From Desertivirga brevis (lineage in GTDB: Bacteria; Bacteroidota; Bacteroidia; Sphingobacteriales; Sphingobacteriaceae): a stretch of DNA of 64,000 nt. A model generated the notes under the pieces. The model saw nothing but the letters and a program-made list of their open reading frames with translations, made no database searches and was not told the origin of the DNA. Position numbers and translations under genes: made by a program. Below are positions 1 to 7,960 of this stretch, in pieces; positions within the stretch are counted from its first letter, which is position 1; every line of letters begins with the position of its first letter. The DNA lies in NCBI RefSeq assembly GCF_017355835.1, contig NZ_JAFEWF010000005.1:248001-312000 (forward strand). Reading direction: 5' to 3'.

Positions 1-309
1 GAAAGTTGAACCTCCTTCATACAAATTTACTCCGGGACCGCCTCCTAAATAGAACTTTAATCCTTGAGCGTCTTTCAATGGCCAATGGTGCTGATAAAAT
101 CCCTGGATCAATGTAGAGTTGCCTCCGAATATGATTTCGGCGTTAACAGCGTCAGCTGGGTTGAAGAAGTGCTTAATGGAAGGACCTACTAGCGTTGCTC
201 CTGTACCAAAATCAATTGATAAACCTACTGCGGTCTTGTAGTCCTGAGCTTTTGCACCTGTTACAGACAACAAAGCTGTCAGGGAGAAGAGAAGTAGTAA
301 CTTTTTCAT
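1..309 (-). CDS. Outer-membrane beta-barrel protein, C-terminus cut by window edge
   Basis: The reverse strand opens with ATG at 309 and stays open to the window edge, giving 103 residues. Residues 1-22 form a signal peptide (MKKLLLLFSLTALLSVTGAKAQ) ending in an Ala-x-Ala type site before Gln. The rest alternates hydrophobic and polar residues with many glycines (GLSIDFGTG, IIFGGNS, YLGGGPG) and looks like the start of a small outer-membrane beta-barrel. The pattern of hairpins separated by short glycine turns is typical of OmpA/OmpW-like or generic porin-family proteins in Bacteroidota. The barrel's C-terminal part lies outside the window, so the exact family cannot be named. Confidence 0.75.
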   Translation of the reverse strand, partial: MKKLLLLFSLTALLSVTGAKAQDYKTAVGLSIDFGTGATLVGPSIKHFFNPADAVNAEIIFGGNSTLIQGFYQHHWPLKDAQGLKFYLGGGPGVNLYEGGSTF

Positions 310-495
310 GTTCTTTGTGTTGTGTAGATAAGTTTGAGGCATAACACGAAAGAAAAGCTAATGTTTGCTATATTTTGAAATATTTTTACATCTATGGCAA
401 GTTCTGTTCAGAATCCAGCGATATTATTACTACTGCCGAGAAGTTTTAGCAACTTGTTTGGATCGAAAGACTGGGTAAAAAGTCCGCTGATTCCC

Positions 496-1578
496 CTAAC
501 GTCCTAAAACATCAAAATATAATCCATTTTTTAATCCCGTATAGCTTGTTTCTATTAATCTATCAGACAGCTTCATTCTCTTAATTTCCCCATCATTTTT
601 ACTCGTCATCCAGTATAAGCAGTTTTTTTCGACATCCATTTCTAGATCAAGGATAAGCACTGGTTGTGAAATGTTACCAAAGGGTAGTGAGTTTTCCTGG
701 AACAACTTGCTTAAGGAACCCGTTCCATCTAAGTTGCCCTGAAGGATCATACCGCTTTCCTTTTGCATTCCGGAAGGAGTGGGTTCGCCGTCAAACGAAT
801 TAATATAGATTTTTTGATTTTTTCCGTCAACCGCAATGTTCCAACAGTAAAGCAATCCATCCGTTTGATCAAAAAGCACAATCGGGCTTTGCTGACCGTT
901 TATGCTTCCCTGCATGATTTTTGCCGAACCATTATTAATTCCGGTGTCCTTTATAATCCCCATGGCCCAGTAGATTTTTCCGTTTGCTTTGTCTAATTTG
1001 ACATCTGAAATTGAGGCTTCTGTATTAATAGTGTAAAGTGGTGCCGAGCTTTGCGGCTGGTTAAGGCTTATTTTATAGATTTCGGCCTTATTGACACGTG
1101 GACCCTCAGCTGGATTGAGTGGTCGGTCTTCACTTACGGAATTCGTAAGATATAGTAAATTCGATTCAGTATCAAGAACCAAATCGATGAAAAAGTTAGT
1201 CTTATAATCTTTGCTAAAAATTACTTCTAAAGGTCCATTCCCACTTAATGGCGCCCTTACCACATCCATATCGTTTGTCAAGGAGTTATAACCGTTGATC
1301 CAGTAAACATAGTTTCTAATAGTATCTACTGCAATTCCCCAAGGGATTCTCACCCCATCCGGGGTGTTATACAAAACTTCTACTTTGCTTTTTCCACTTG
1401 CATCTGTAGTTCCTTTCATAATAGCACCACCATCGGTACCTTCATTAACCGTCCAATAGACAGTTCTTGCTATGTCTGGCCCTGAAACAATAGACTGTTC
1501 CTTTTTGCATGCGGATAAAAGGATAACAGAAAGAAAAAGGAATAATGAAACTTGACGGAAAGGATGCATTCTGTTCAT
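496..1578 (-). CDS. YWTD-repeat beta-propeller lipoprotein
   Basis: A 360-residue exported lipoprotein. Residues 1-24 are a signal peptide with lipobox LLSAC, and the lipidated Cys is followed by Lys-Lys-Glu. The mature part has repeated tyrosine-tryptophan blades (VYWTVNEG, VYWINGYN, LLYLTNSV, IYWAMG, LYCWNI, LYWMTS). These match the low-density-lipoprotein-receptor YWTD propeller repeat, here probably six blades. Such proteins sit on the outer membrane and are assumed to bind ligands; no catalytic residues are evident. The gene appears monocistronic, with a TAgtTTTG promoter element just upstream on the same strand. The fold call is fairly secure, the role is not known. Confidence 0.8.
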   Translation of the reverse strand: MNRMHPFRQVSLFLFLSVILLSACKKEQSIVSGPDIARTVYWTVNEGTDGGAIMKGTTDASGKSKVEVLYNTPDGVRIPWGIAVDTIRNYVYWINGYNSLTNDMDVVRAPLSGNGPLEVIFSKDYKTNFFIDLVLDTESNLLYLTNSVSEDRPLNPAEGPRVNKAEIYKISLNQPQSSAPLYTINTEASISDVKLDKANGKIYWAMGIIKDTGINNGSAKIMQGSINGQQSPIVLFDQTDGLLYCWNIAVDGKNQKIYINSFDGEPTPSGMQKESGMILQGNLDGTGSLSKLFQENSLPFGNISQPVLILDLEMDVEKNCLYWMTSKNDGEIKRMKLSDRLIETSYTGLKNGLYFDVLGR

Positions 1579-1605
1579 AAGGAAAATTGTGATAACTTAT
1601 GGTAT

Positions 1606-1613
1606 CAAAACTA
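1606..1613 (-). promoter_or_regulatory. Bacteroidota -7 element upstream of the YWTD lipoprotein
   Basis: On the minus strand the bases read TAGTTTTG, a perfect match to the Bacteroidota -7 consensus TAnnTTTG, 27 bases before the start codon at 1578. I do not see a good TTTG about 19 bases further upstream, so only the -7 part is supported. Confidence 0.4.
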
Positions 1614-1698
1614 AGGATTTTATATAAACCTGTTGAAAATGGAGTTTATTTTAATACTTAACATCGATAAGGAATTAATTTTCGTCCGTATAAATAAA

Positions 1699-1796
1699 GA
1701 AAGGGAGTAGTAAAATTACCGCTCCCTCTCTATCAACCTCACCAATAAACCTAACTATGAAAATCTTTATTCCTAATGGATATACTTGCTTCTACG
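1699..1796. repeat. Direct repeat copy 1 (hairpin plus conserved tail)
   Basis: Hairpin arms around 1700-1710 and 1721-1730 (AAAGGGAG against CTCCCTCT, one mismatch) are followed by a tail that aligns with copy 2: ATCAACC.CACC.AAT..ACCT, then CTTTA.T.CTAATG.ATATAC.TGCTTCTAC. The two copies differ by scattered substitutions and a one-base indel. Neither strand encodes a conserved peptide of useful length. It could be a fossil leader, a 3' module or a small RNA. Confidence 0.6.
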
Positions 1797-1981
1797 GGGC
1801 AATAAGTTCTAAGGTTACAAGATTTGTTTATTGAATTTTAAGGTGATATTCCCTTGACAATTAAGGCTTAATGTAGGGTCTACTTAATTCTATGAACAGA
1901 TTGTAAATCTGCGGTAGCAGTATCATGAAAAGTTAATCTGTGATGATATGAATGAAAACAAGTAGCCGGGTTACATCGGCT

Positions 1982-2018
1982 AAAAAAAATAAGGGAGCTG
2001 TATTCTAGCTCCCTTATT
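1982..2018 (-). terminator. xrtN: Rho-independent terminator of the exosortase N operon
   Basis: Perfect 12-base-pair stem, AATAAGGGAGCT at 1988-1999 with AGCTCCCTTATT at 2007-2018, loop of seven bases. On the minus strand it is followed by a run of seven T (plus-strand A at 1982-1988). It lies about 130 bases past the stop of the exosortase gene at 2147. Confidence 0.85.
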
Positions 2019-2083
2019 ATCAACCCCACCTAATCTAACCTTGAGATATCTTTAATTTCTAATGAATATACCTGCTTCTACGT
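1988..2083. repeat. Direct repeat copy 2 (hairpin plus conserved tail)
   Basis: Second copy of the module at 1699-1796. Its hairpin is longer (12 perfect base pairs) and acts as a terminator for the minus strand. The tail reads ATCAACCCCACCTAATCTAA and continues to the shared block ending TGCTTCTAC at 2082. Confidence 0.6.
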
Positions 2084-2146
2084 GTTTTGCTCCAGCAGGT
2101 TTCGATCGTGTTATTTGCTGATACTAGAATTACAATTCTTAGACCA

Positions 2147-3469
2147 CTAATCGTCAACGCCTCTTCTAATAAGCTCTTTTACCAATTTCATTAAGTCTTC
2201 TTCCGAATTTGCAGTTGCGTTAATAAGGTAAAATCCCTCATTAGAAACGCAGGCCTTCCATCGCCACTCCAATTGATTTACTGTTTGTGTTTTATCACTG
2301 CTATACCACCAGGCGGTATATAACTTCTCTTTGCCTTTGATTAAGGTGCCTGTATAAACTTTGTAGTTGGGAAAATTCGTTTCTTTAACCGAGCTAAACT
2401 TGTACCCACTTCCTTTCCAACATATTTTGGGATCATGATCTGGTGCATAAAAAGCACTAGGTTTGAAATAGAGAAGTGCCTTGTTATTGCTGAACTTTAC
2501 AATTTTGTTATCCATAATTTCCCTTTTATATCCGCTGAGCTGAATATTTGTCGCCCTGTTATTCATCTTGTCTAAGCTATTTAAATTCAGTGATACGTAT
2601 AAAACAACGGAAAAAAGTACGCAGTGGACGAGGTGCAGTAGACGAACGGGATTGTTTTGAGGAATGGCATTAATAACAGGTACCCCTGTACTTCCAACAA
2701 GCCGTTTTACCATAAACATTAATGGAAAGACGGAATAAACAACTAAGCAGACTATGCCGGTTAAATCATGCAAAAAATTCTCTGGCTCTATTTTCAATAG
2801 AACCAGGAAAAGGATACGAATGAGATTACCGATTAGATTCAGTAAAATACAGACGAATAACAGAGAGAAGACTTGCCAGTTCTTGATTCGCTGATACATG
2901 GTGTTTTCCCAGTGAGAAATAAGAAAAAGGCAGATTATCAGTGAGACATTTAGCATGCTCAGTCCGGCACACGCCTGCTCGACTATAAAACTATTTCCAT
3001 TAACGATTAAAGTATTACCTTCTGCAATTGCTTGTATACCGCTGGCGTTAATCACCTTTGCCGCAAGGCCACTTATCCATAACCGTAGAGGGAAACCGAA
3101 GGTGTTCATGACAACCTTGAAGACTGGGGAAACGATAAGCAATGTGAGGATAGTTGCCAAATTGATCTTTCCCAGGTAAGTTTCTATAAAAAATATCAGC
3201 GCGAACAAAGCCGCGAGAAACAGGCAGGTATTAACAGGGAAGAAAATAGCCAAAGCGGCTGTTAGTACCGAAATAGGAAGGAATCGTAGGGATGAGGAGC
3301 CTTGATTTAGTCTGGCAATTAAGGGCAGTAATAAGAAGCCGCAAACAGATATTGCATCAAAGATGAAGTACCTTCGAAGTGCAAAAATGCTTATTGCGAG
3401 GTAGCAAAAGACCACCAAGCCAGGGAATGTAAAAGGCCTTGATCGAAGTGCAATGGATTGAGCGCTCAT
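2147..3469 (-). CDS. xrtN: Exosortase N (membrane cysteine transpeptidase)
   Basis: A 440-residue polytopic membrane enzyme of the exosortase/archaeosortase family, which cleaves PEP-CTERM-like sorting tails at the inner membrane. The catalytic triad is visible: Cys167 in VEQACAGL, Arg218 in the NLIGNLIR segment and His234 in FLHDLTG. Residues 1-260 carry most of the membrane helices. The C-terminal third (about 280-440) is a soluble EpsI/DUF3485-like domain with KICWKGSGY and LYTAWWYSS. Its start codon shares one base with the stop of the upstream gene (TAATG), so the two are translationally coupled. Context and length fit exosortase N, the Bacteroidota type dedicated to one neighbouring VIT-domain substrate. 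Confidence 0.88.
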   Translation of the reverse strand: MSAQSIALRSRPFTFPGLVVFCYLAISIFALRRYFIFDAISVCGFLLLPLIARLNQGSSSLRFLPISVLTAALAIFFPVNTCLFLAALFALIFFIETYLGKINLATILTLLIVSPVFKVVMNTFGFPLRLWISGLAAKVINASGIQAIAEGNTLIVNGNSFIVEQACAGLSMLNVSLIICLFLISHWENTMYQRIKNWQVFSLLFVCILLNLIGNLIRILFLVLLKIEPENFLHDLTGIVCLVVYSVFPLMFMVKRLVGSTGVPVINAIPQNNPVRLLHLVHCVLFSVVLYVSLNLNSLDKMNNRATNIQLSGYKREIMDNKIVKFSNNKALLYFKPSAFYAPDHDPKICWKGSGYKFSSVKETNFPNYKVYTGTLIKGKEKLYTAWWYSSDKTQTVNQLEWRWKACVSNEGFYLINATANSEEDLMKLVKELIRRGVDD

Positions 3470-5991
3470 TAAGCTACAGATTTCGTTTGCTGTCTATTTC
3501 GGAGAAAGTAAATTACAACTGCCCCTGTAATTAAAATTAGCATCCACTCATGAGGCTCGGGTACTGCTCCTGAAGACTTCATAGAGGCATTTTTTAAACT
3601 ATTTTTACTTTCTTCTATTCCAAACCGTTCATAGTCTTTTTGGGTCTCCAGCACGATCAGGCTTGATACAGGCGTTACGATATTAGCTTGCTCTGCTTCA
3701 GCAATAGTTTCTGGTTGAATAAAATCATTTTTAAAATAGCCTCCTGCTACTTCTTTCATAATATGATTATAGGCATATAAGCGGAGTAGGTGATCGGGTG
3801 CATTACTCTTCAAATTGCCCGAAGTTTGACGAATGCTTATTTTCGCTGGGTCAATGGTAGTTGAAGTTGAATCTTCAGCAGTGCTTTCAAATGTGTTGGT
3901 GCTTACGTTGTTCAACAGATCGGTAAGCTGCCCAGCATGAAAATCGAATACTCTCAACTCTTTTAAGGTCTTTAAATAAGGAGAAATCTGCCCTTCAAGA
4001 GCGTAAAGATGGATCTTCCCGGACGATGACAGATATTTTCCCATCTTACGTGCAAATTCAGAGTCCTTAAGATCGCTTAAATTAGGTGAAGGACCGTTAC
4101 CTTTTGATATCAGTAATGACGTTTTAGGATCATCAATTTTGTACAGCGGAAAGAGACTAAAGTTAAGCTTTGATAAACGCTGGAACTCAAGGTCTACATT
4201 ACTTTCATCCAGTTGCAATAGTTTCTCATCGAATACATATACTTTTCTCATCTTGATATGTTCCCATAATTCCAAATATTCTTTTTTACTCCATGAACCG
4301 TTGATATCGAGATAAATATGCTTAGGTGAAAAGGAATATTGATTCACTTTTGCTTCAGATATCTGGTATGCCTTGTTGTTAAATGAGAATCCTTGAGAAG
4401 ATAAGGGAGATGCAGGGAATTGAAGGATCCAGTCAGGTTTATAATCTCTGTCCAGCTGATAGGCATTTTTTGAAACCAACTCGGAGCCATCAGGAATAAG
4501 TGGTTCAGGTAAGGGTTTAGAAGAACTTATTCGCAGGGTTTCAGTGGCATCTGACGCAGATGGGCCGTCAAAGTAGATATTTTCATAAACGAGTTCTGAC
4601 CCGGCCTTTTTCAACGGACTTGTAACTCCAATCTTGAACTTCCGGTCTTCTTCGATGGAACATGGAAAGACCCGCACACTAACAGTGTTTCCTTCCTGCC
4701 AGTGAATTACTGAAGGGTCATGTTGTTCTACCCCTACAATTTGCCGGTAGGCCGAATCAGCTTTAGCTTTAGTTGTAAGGTAGCCTTTCTCTTCTTTACC
4801 CGCAATCCAAAGGGAAAGTGAACTTACAACTGCTCCTTCTGGCAGATGAAAGGTGTAGACTGCTTCCTGATTTCTGTTCCACATTGAAGTAGATCTATTC
4901 GTAATGGTGAGGATCTTCTCGGTATATGCTATTCGATATTCTGGAATAAGCCTTACGTTAGAAATTACATTACGTGTTTCAAGCTTGTCGCCACTCCATA
5001 ATCTTTCCTGAGCCTGATGTCTGGCGTCATATAGCGATTCAAGTATTTTGATACGTTCTTTTTGATCAAGCTGAGATTTTCCTGCGAAAAGACTTGCCAA
5101 AACAACCAAAGGATCATGCTGCTGCTTCTCGTCGAATGTCTTGTTCATAAAGCCACCCCATAACCAAGATCCATCCATATCAATTGTGCGGTAAACAAGG
5201 TCAGACTTCAGGTTACGTTCTGTAATTAACCCTTTTGGAATACTTTGGCTTATCACTACCCAATTTGGCAGTTTGCCTTCTGCAAGTATATTCCGGTTGG
5301 ATACCTTGCTGATGGTGTTATTAATAGAAAACCAGTTATAAGTGAAGATGGCAATCACCGAAATAGAAAAAATGAGCCCGGCTGCTATAGAATAGATTAT
5401 TTTTCTATCCCTTTTAACATTGCGGCAGCAGATGGTGAGAGTAACAATGGTAAGGCACAGGGGAATAAAAGAGTGAAGCGAAATCCCCAGTCCGATAGAT
5501 GCAGGAACGCTTATTAAGTATAATGGTATAAGGGAGAATGCGAAATAGGAGAAGAGGATAAGTGCTATCCCGAGCACAAAATGGTTAAGATGTTTTAGCA
5601 GGCTGGGCTGGAGATCAAGGAACAGTGCAGCTATTAGCGCAATACAGCTCAATACAAGCAAGACGACCAGCCATAAAACGGAGTCATCAAATACATTCAT
5701 AACCTTGTTCAATACGAACGCACTTACAAACCATAAAATAAGCATTAGGACGGTATACTCTATTTTACTTTTGGAAAGCTTCCAGCGATATCGGTTTAGG
5801 GCGGTACCAAAAACAATGATAGTGTAAATGACGGTGATAACATAACTAAGGAAAAACATTCCATGGTGGCCCTCCGGGTTTTTCATCTCAATTAGTGTGC
5901 TTGCAAGCAAGATCAGACTGGAGAAAATGATCATCCAAATACCTGTACTTGTGATTAGGTCTTGCTGAAGGTTGGTTATTAATTTCTTCAT
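3469..5991 (-). CDS. XrtN-system VIT domain protein with PEP-CTERM-like tail
   Basis: An 840-residue protein, the presumed sole substrate of the adjacent exosortase. Residues 1-220 contain about six or seven membrane helices. Residues about 335-480 form a VIT (vault/inter-alpha-trypsin) domain: VISNVRLIPEYRIAYTEKIL, then EAVYTFHLPEGAVVSSLSLW and SVRVFPC. A long soluble region follows. The C-terminus is a tripartite sorting signal: VPEPHEW, a membrane helix (MLILITGAVVIYFL) and a basic tail RNRQQTK. The VIT domain normally accompanies a VWA domain; no MIDAS motif is evident after it here. First gene of the operon, preceded by two inverted repeats at 6018-6091. Confidence 0.85.
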   Translation of the reverse strand: MKKLITNLQQDLITSTGIWMIIFSSLILLASTLIEMKNPEGHHGMFFLSYVITVIYTIIVFGTALNRYRWKLSKSKIEYTVLMLILWFVSAFVLNKVMNVFDDSVLWLVVLLVLSCIALIAALFLDLQPSLLKHLNHFVLGIALILFSYFAFSLIPLYLISVPASIGLGISLHSFIPLCLTIVTLTICCRNVKRDRKIIYSIAAGLIFSISVIAIFTYNWFSINNTISKVSNRNILAEGKLPNWVVISQSIPKGLITERNLKSDLVYRTIDMDGSWLWGGFMNKTFDEKQQHDPLVVLASLFAGKSQLDQKERIKILESLYDARHQAQERLWSGDKLETRNVISNVRLIPEYRIAYTEKILTITNRSTSMWNRNQEAVYTFHLPEGAVVSSLSLWIAGKEEKGYLTTKAKADSAYRQIVGVEQHDPSVIHWQEGNTVSVRVFPCSIEEDRKFKIGVTSPLKKAGSELVYENIYFDGPSASDATETLRISSSKPLPEPLIPDGSELVSKNAYQLDRDYKPDWILQFPASPLSSQGFSFNNKAYQISEAKVNQYSFSPKHIYLDINGSWSKKEYLELWEHIKMRKVYVFDEKLLQLDESNVDLEFQRLSKLNFSLFPLYKIDDPKTSLLISKGNGPSPNLSDLKDSEFARKMGKYLSSSGKIHLYALEGQISPYLKTLKELRVFDFHAGQLTDLLNNVSTNTFESTAEDSTSTTIDPAKISIRQTSGNLKSNAPDHLLRLYAYNHIMKEVAGGYFKNDFIQPETIAEAEQANIVTPVSSLIVLETQKDYERFGIEESKNSLKNASMKSSGAVPEPHEWMLILITGAVVIYFLRNRQQTKSVA

Positions 5992-6017
5992 TTTATAATT
6001 TGTGTTTTATTTAAAGT

Positions 6018-6034
6018 ACTTTGTTATTCAAAGT
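6018..6034. promoter_or_regulatory. Inverted repeat ACTTTG-N5-CAAAGT, copy 1
   Basis: Perfect palindromic half-sites ACTTTG and CAAAGT with spacer TTATT, 27 bases upstream of the XrtN operon start. It overlaps a perfect minus-strand -7 element TAACTTTG (6029-6036). A second copy with the same half-sites and spacing is at 6075-6091, which suggests a dimeric regulator with two sites. Confidence 0.6.
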
Positions 6035-6036
6035 TA
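6029..6036 (-). promoter_or_regulatory. -7 element of the exosortase N operon
   Basis: Minus-strand TAACTTTG matches TAnnTTTG exactly and is 38-45 bases upstream of the start codon at 5991. It shares its TTTG with the inverted repeat 6018-6034, so binding there should occlude the promoter. No clear -33 element is visible, consistent with a regulated promoter. Confidence 0.5.
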
Positions 6037-6074
6037 AAGGGTAAAAAAAATTGACCTCCGCCAATCGTTAAAGA

Positions 6075-6091
6075 ACTTTGAAATACAAAGT
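6075..6091. promoter_or_regulatory. Inverted repeat ACTTTG-N5-CAAAGT, copy 2
   Basis: Half-sites ACTTTG and CAAAGT with spacer AAATA. Starts 57 bases from copy 1 and has identical arms. It lies about 50 bases upstream of the probable transcription start of the minus-strand operon. Confidence 0.6.
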
Positions 6092-6237
6092 AAAGTAGAA
6101 TAAGGCTTAATTGCAATAGGGGAGGAGGGATTATTTATAACTAATTTACAAAGTTCTTTCTTGAACTTATCCTAATTTAACTAAAGGTAGGTTGCGGAAT
6201 GATGGAAAGACAGTGGTAAATCTGTAATAAATATCAT

Positions 6238-6267
6238 TTTGGATTTCGCTGGGAATTTTTAGTTTTG
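6238..6267 (+). promoter_or_regulatory. Bacteroidota promoter of the 6317-9466 gene run
   Basis: TTTG at 6238-6241, an 18-base spacer, and TAGTTTTG at 6260-6267. Both elements match the Bacteroidota consensus. The start codon of the first gene is 49 bases downstream. Confidence 0.7.
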
Positions 6268-6316
6268 CGCGCACTGCTCCCTGTAGCAGAATGATGAGTA
6301 ATTTATTAACCTTATT

Positions 6317-6949
6317 ATGATTAAACCCTTTTTGGTTGCGTGCCTGATATTTTCAGCATTCCACGCAAAATCACAATCGTATGGCCTCCAGGTTGGAGCA
6401 GACTACGACACACCTGTTGGCGATTTCGCCTATACTTTTAAACCGACAAAAGCCTATCACTTAGATCTGCTCTGGTATTCCTATGAGAAGGACAACACTA
6501 TCAATTTCACCATCGGAACCAACACTTTTACACCAAAGGAAGAAATCTTTTATTTTCTCACCAATTCGGATCAAGGTTATGGGACTACTGTGTATTCAGA
6601 TTACAAGATATTTTCTGCATACATGGGGTGGATGAGAAATTTAAATTTGGCAGAAAGACTAAAACTAGGGCTTGGCTTCAATTTTGGTGCCTATTTTTCT
6701 CACTACACAACGGAATCGAATGGGGGAGGATCAAGCTCTGATATCGGTGATACAAACGTTTACCTCGCGGCAAAATCAGGTTTTTCATTTGATCTGTCTG
6801 ATCATCTGCAGCTAAACCTTCAGGCTAAGTATAATGCTTTCGCGCCCACAGGTAAAAATGATGCAAGAACTCCTGCATTTCAGGATAACAGAATTGGTAC
6901 TTTTAACCGTACCTGGTCTAGTGGACTTGCTATTGCTTACAAATTCTAA
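6317..6949 (+). CDS. Exported outer-membrane beta-barrel-like protein
   Basis: A 210-residue protein with a signal peptide (residues 1-19, ending FHAKSQS). The mature part has alternating strand segments with aromatic girdles (YHLDLLWYSYE, YFSHYTTES, LQLNLQAKYNAF) and ends in WSSGLAIAYKF, a terminal aromatic typical of Bam-inserted barrels. The size fits an 8-stranded barrel. It is the first of three exported proteins in a row, with a strong promoter in front. No specific family recognised. Confidence 0.75.
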   Translation: MIKPFLVACLIFSAFHAKSQSYGLQVGADYDTPVGDFAYTFKPTKAYHLDLLWYSYEKDNTINFTIGTNTFTPKEEIFYFLTNSDQGYGTTVYSDYKIFSAYMGWMRNLNLAERLKLGLGFNFGAYFSHYTTESNGGGSSSDIGDTNVYLAAKSGFSFDLSDHLQLNLQAKYNAFAPTGKNDARTPAFQDNRIGTFNRTWSSGLAIAYKF

Positions 6950-6979
6950 ATCTAGTTAACCAATCCTTTGATCTTTGTA

Positions 6980-7915
6980 ATGAAACTCTTTCGCAACCTT
7001 TGCATTATTTTTCTATTGTCTTGTTTCGTGGCCTGCAAGAAGGGCGAAAATCCCTGGGTGCCAAAATCGGCTATAGATTCGCTGATCTCTGCCCGAAATC
7101 CTATGATGAACCATGTCGCCGTCATCTATAACCAAGATATTTATTATTTCCCTTCTATTGAACAATCGCCAATTCGCATCACCCAAACTCCGAACGTAAA
7201 CAAGCGAATGTTAAGCATGTCTCATAATCATAAAAAATTTGCATTTCTTAATGGTAGCACCATTGTTATTGTTGATGATAAAGGCGCTCAGCTTGCCGAA
7301 CTAAGTCAATATTCAAACGTTAAAGGTTTTGACTGGAGTGCAGATGACGCCACTCTCTATATTCTCAATAACAATACAATTTCCTACTTCGGTCCGTCAA
7401 TGAACCTTCCTGCAATCACCTATCCTGGCATAAATTGGGCCACTAGTCCTCAGGTACTTTCTGCGACGGTTTCTTCAAGAGGAGATTTTGCCTACGTGTT
7501 TACGGCTTATCACCCTTTTAGCCCAGATCCTTACAAACTTGTTATCAAACGCGCAGATGGCAGACCAGATGTGGTTTATACCGCTGAACATAATGAACGT
7601 CTTAGTTATGCTGCTTTCTCCGCAAACGACTTCGATTTGGTAGTAGGATACAAGGATAATGAGAGCGACCGCAGTTTTGGCAAGTTGGGCATCTTTACAG
7701 GTTTAAAAAACTATCCTGATTTCGAAATGAGGTTTTCGTCAAAATACTCAAGCCCGAGGTATAACAGCAAACTGAACTTCATGGTCTGCGGATATAAGTC
7801 CTCCAGCTCTGATGTTTTCCTTTTAAGCGCGAGGAATTTTGCTGATCTGATTGATAAAAGTACGAACCGGGATGATTTTAACAACAGGGATGTGTTGTAT
7901 ACAGACTGGAAGTAG
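6980..7915 (+). CDS. Lipoprotein with TolB/WD40-like propeller
   Basis: A 311-residue lipoprotein. I start it at the ATG at 6980 rather than an in-frame TTG 12 bases earlier, because this puts the signal peptide MKLFRNLCIIFLLSCFVAC directly at the N-terminus with lipobox FVAC followed by KKG. The body has repeated short strands ending in aspartate-rich turns (FAFLNGSTIVIVDDKG, FDWSADDATLYILNNN, FVCGYKSSSS-like) that resemble WD40/TolB blades. No catalytic residue is visible. It follows the barrel gene by 30 bases and precedes the next exported protein by 45, so an operon is likely. Confidence 0.75.
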   Translation: MKLFRNLCIIFLLSCFVACKKGENPWVPKSAIDSLISARNPMMNHVAVIYNQDIYYFPSIEQSPIRITQTPNVNKRMLSMSHNHKKFAFLNGSTIVIVDDKGAQLAELSQYSNVKGFDWSADDATLYILNNNTISYFGPSMNLPAITYPGINWATSPQVLSATVSSRGDFAYVFTAYHPFSPDPYKLVIKRADGRPDVVYTAEHNERLSYAAFSANDFDLVVGYKDNESDRSFGKLGIFTGLKNYPDFEMRFSSKYSSPRYNSKLNFMVCGYKSSSSDVFLLSARNFADLIDKSTNRDDFNNRDVLYTDWK

Positions 7916-7960
7916 CCAGTCTTTACCTTATTATAAAACCAAAATACTTTATTCATAAAA

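Larger units (their letters stand above)
1579..2146. other. Gene-poor 568-base interval with a duplicated hairpin module
   Basis: No convincing reading frame lies here. The interval contains two imperfect copies of a module of roughly 95 bases (about 1699-1796 and 1988-2083), each a hairpin followed by a shared sequence. The stretch 1797-1985 holds nothing I can name. It lies downstream of the exosortase N operon and upstream of the YWTD lipoprotein, both on the minus strand. Confidence 0.6.

Noticed and set aside
763..996. Plus-strand frame of 77 codons inside the YWTD lipoprotein gene
   Set aside because: Antisense shadow; the minus-strand protein has a signal peptide and repeat blades.
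1741..1835. Plus-strand micro-frame starting at the ATG in repeat copy 1
   Set aside because: Copy 2 has TTG and a frameshift at the same place, so coding is not conserved.
2059..2149. Tiny minus-strand peptide ending RRSRYIH shared by both repeat modules
   Set aside because: Copy 1 has an in-frame stop only eleven codons upstream and no start; the similarity is at the DNA level.
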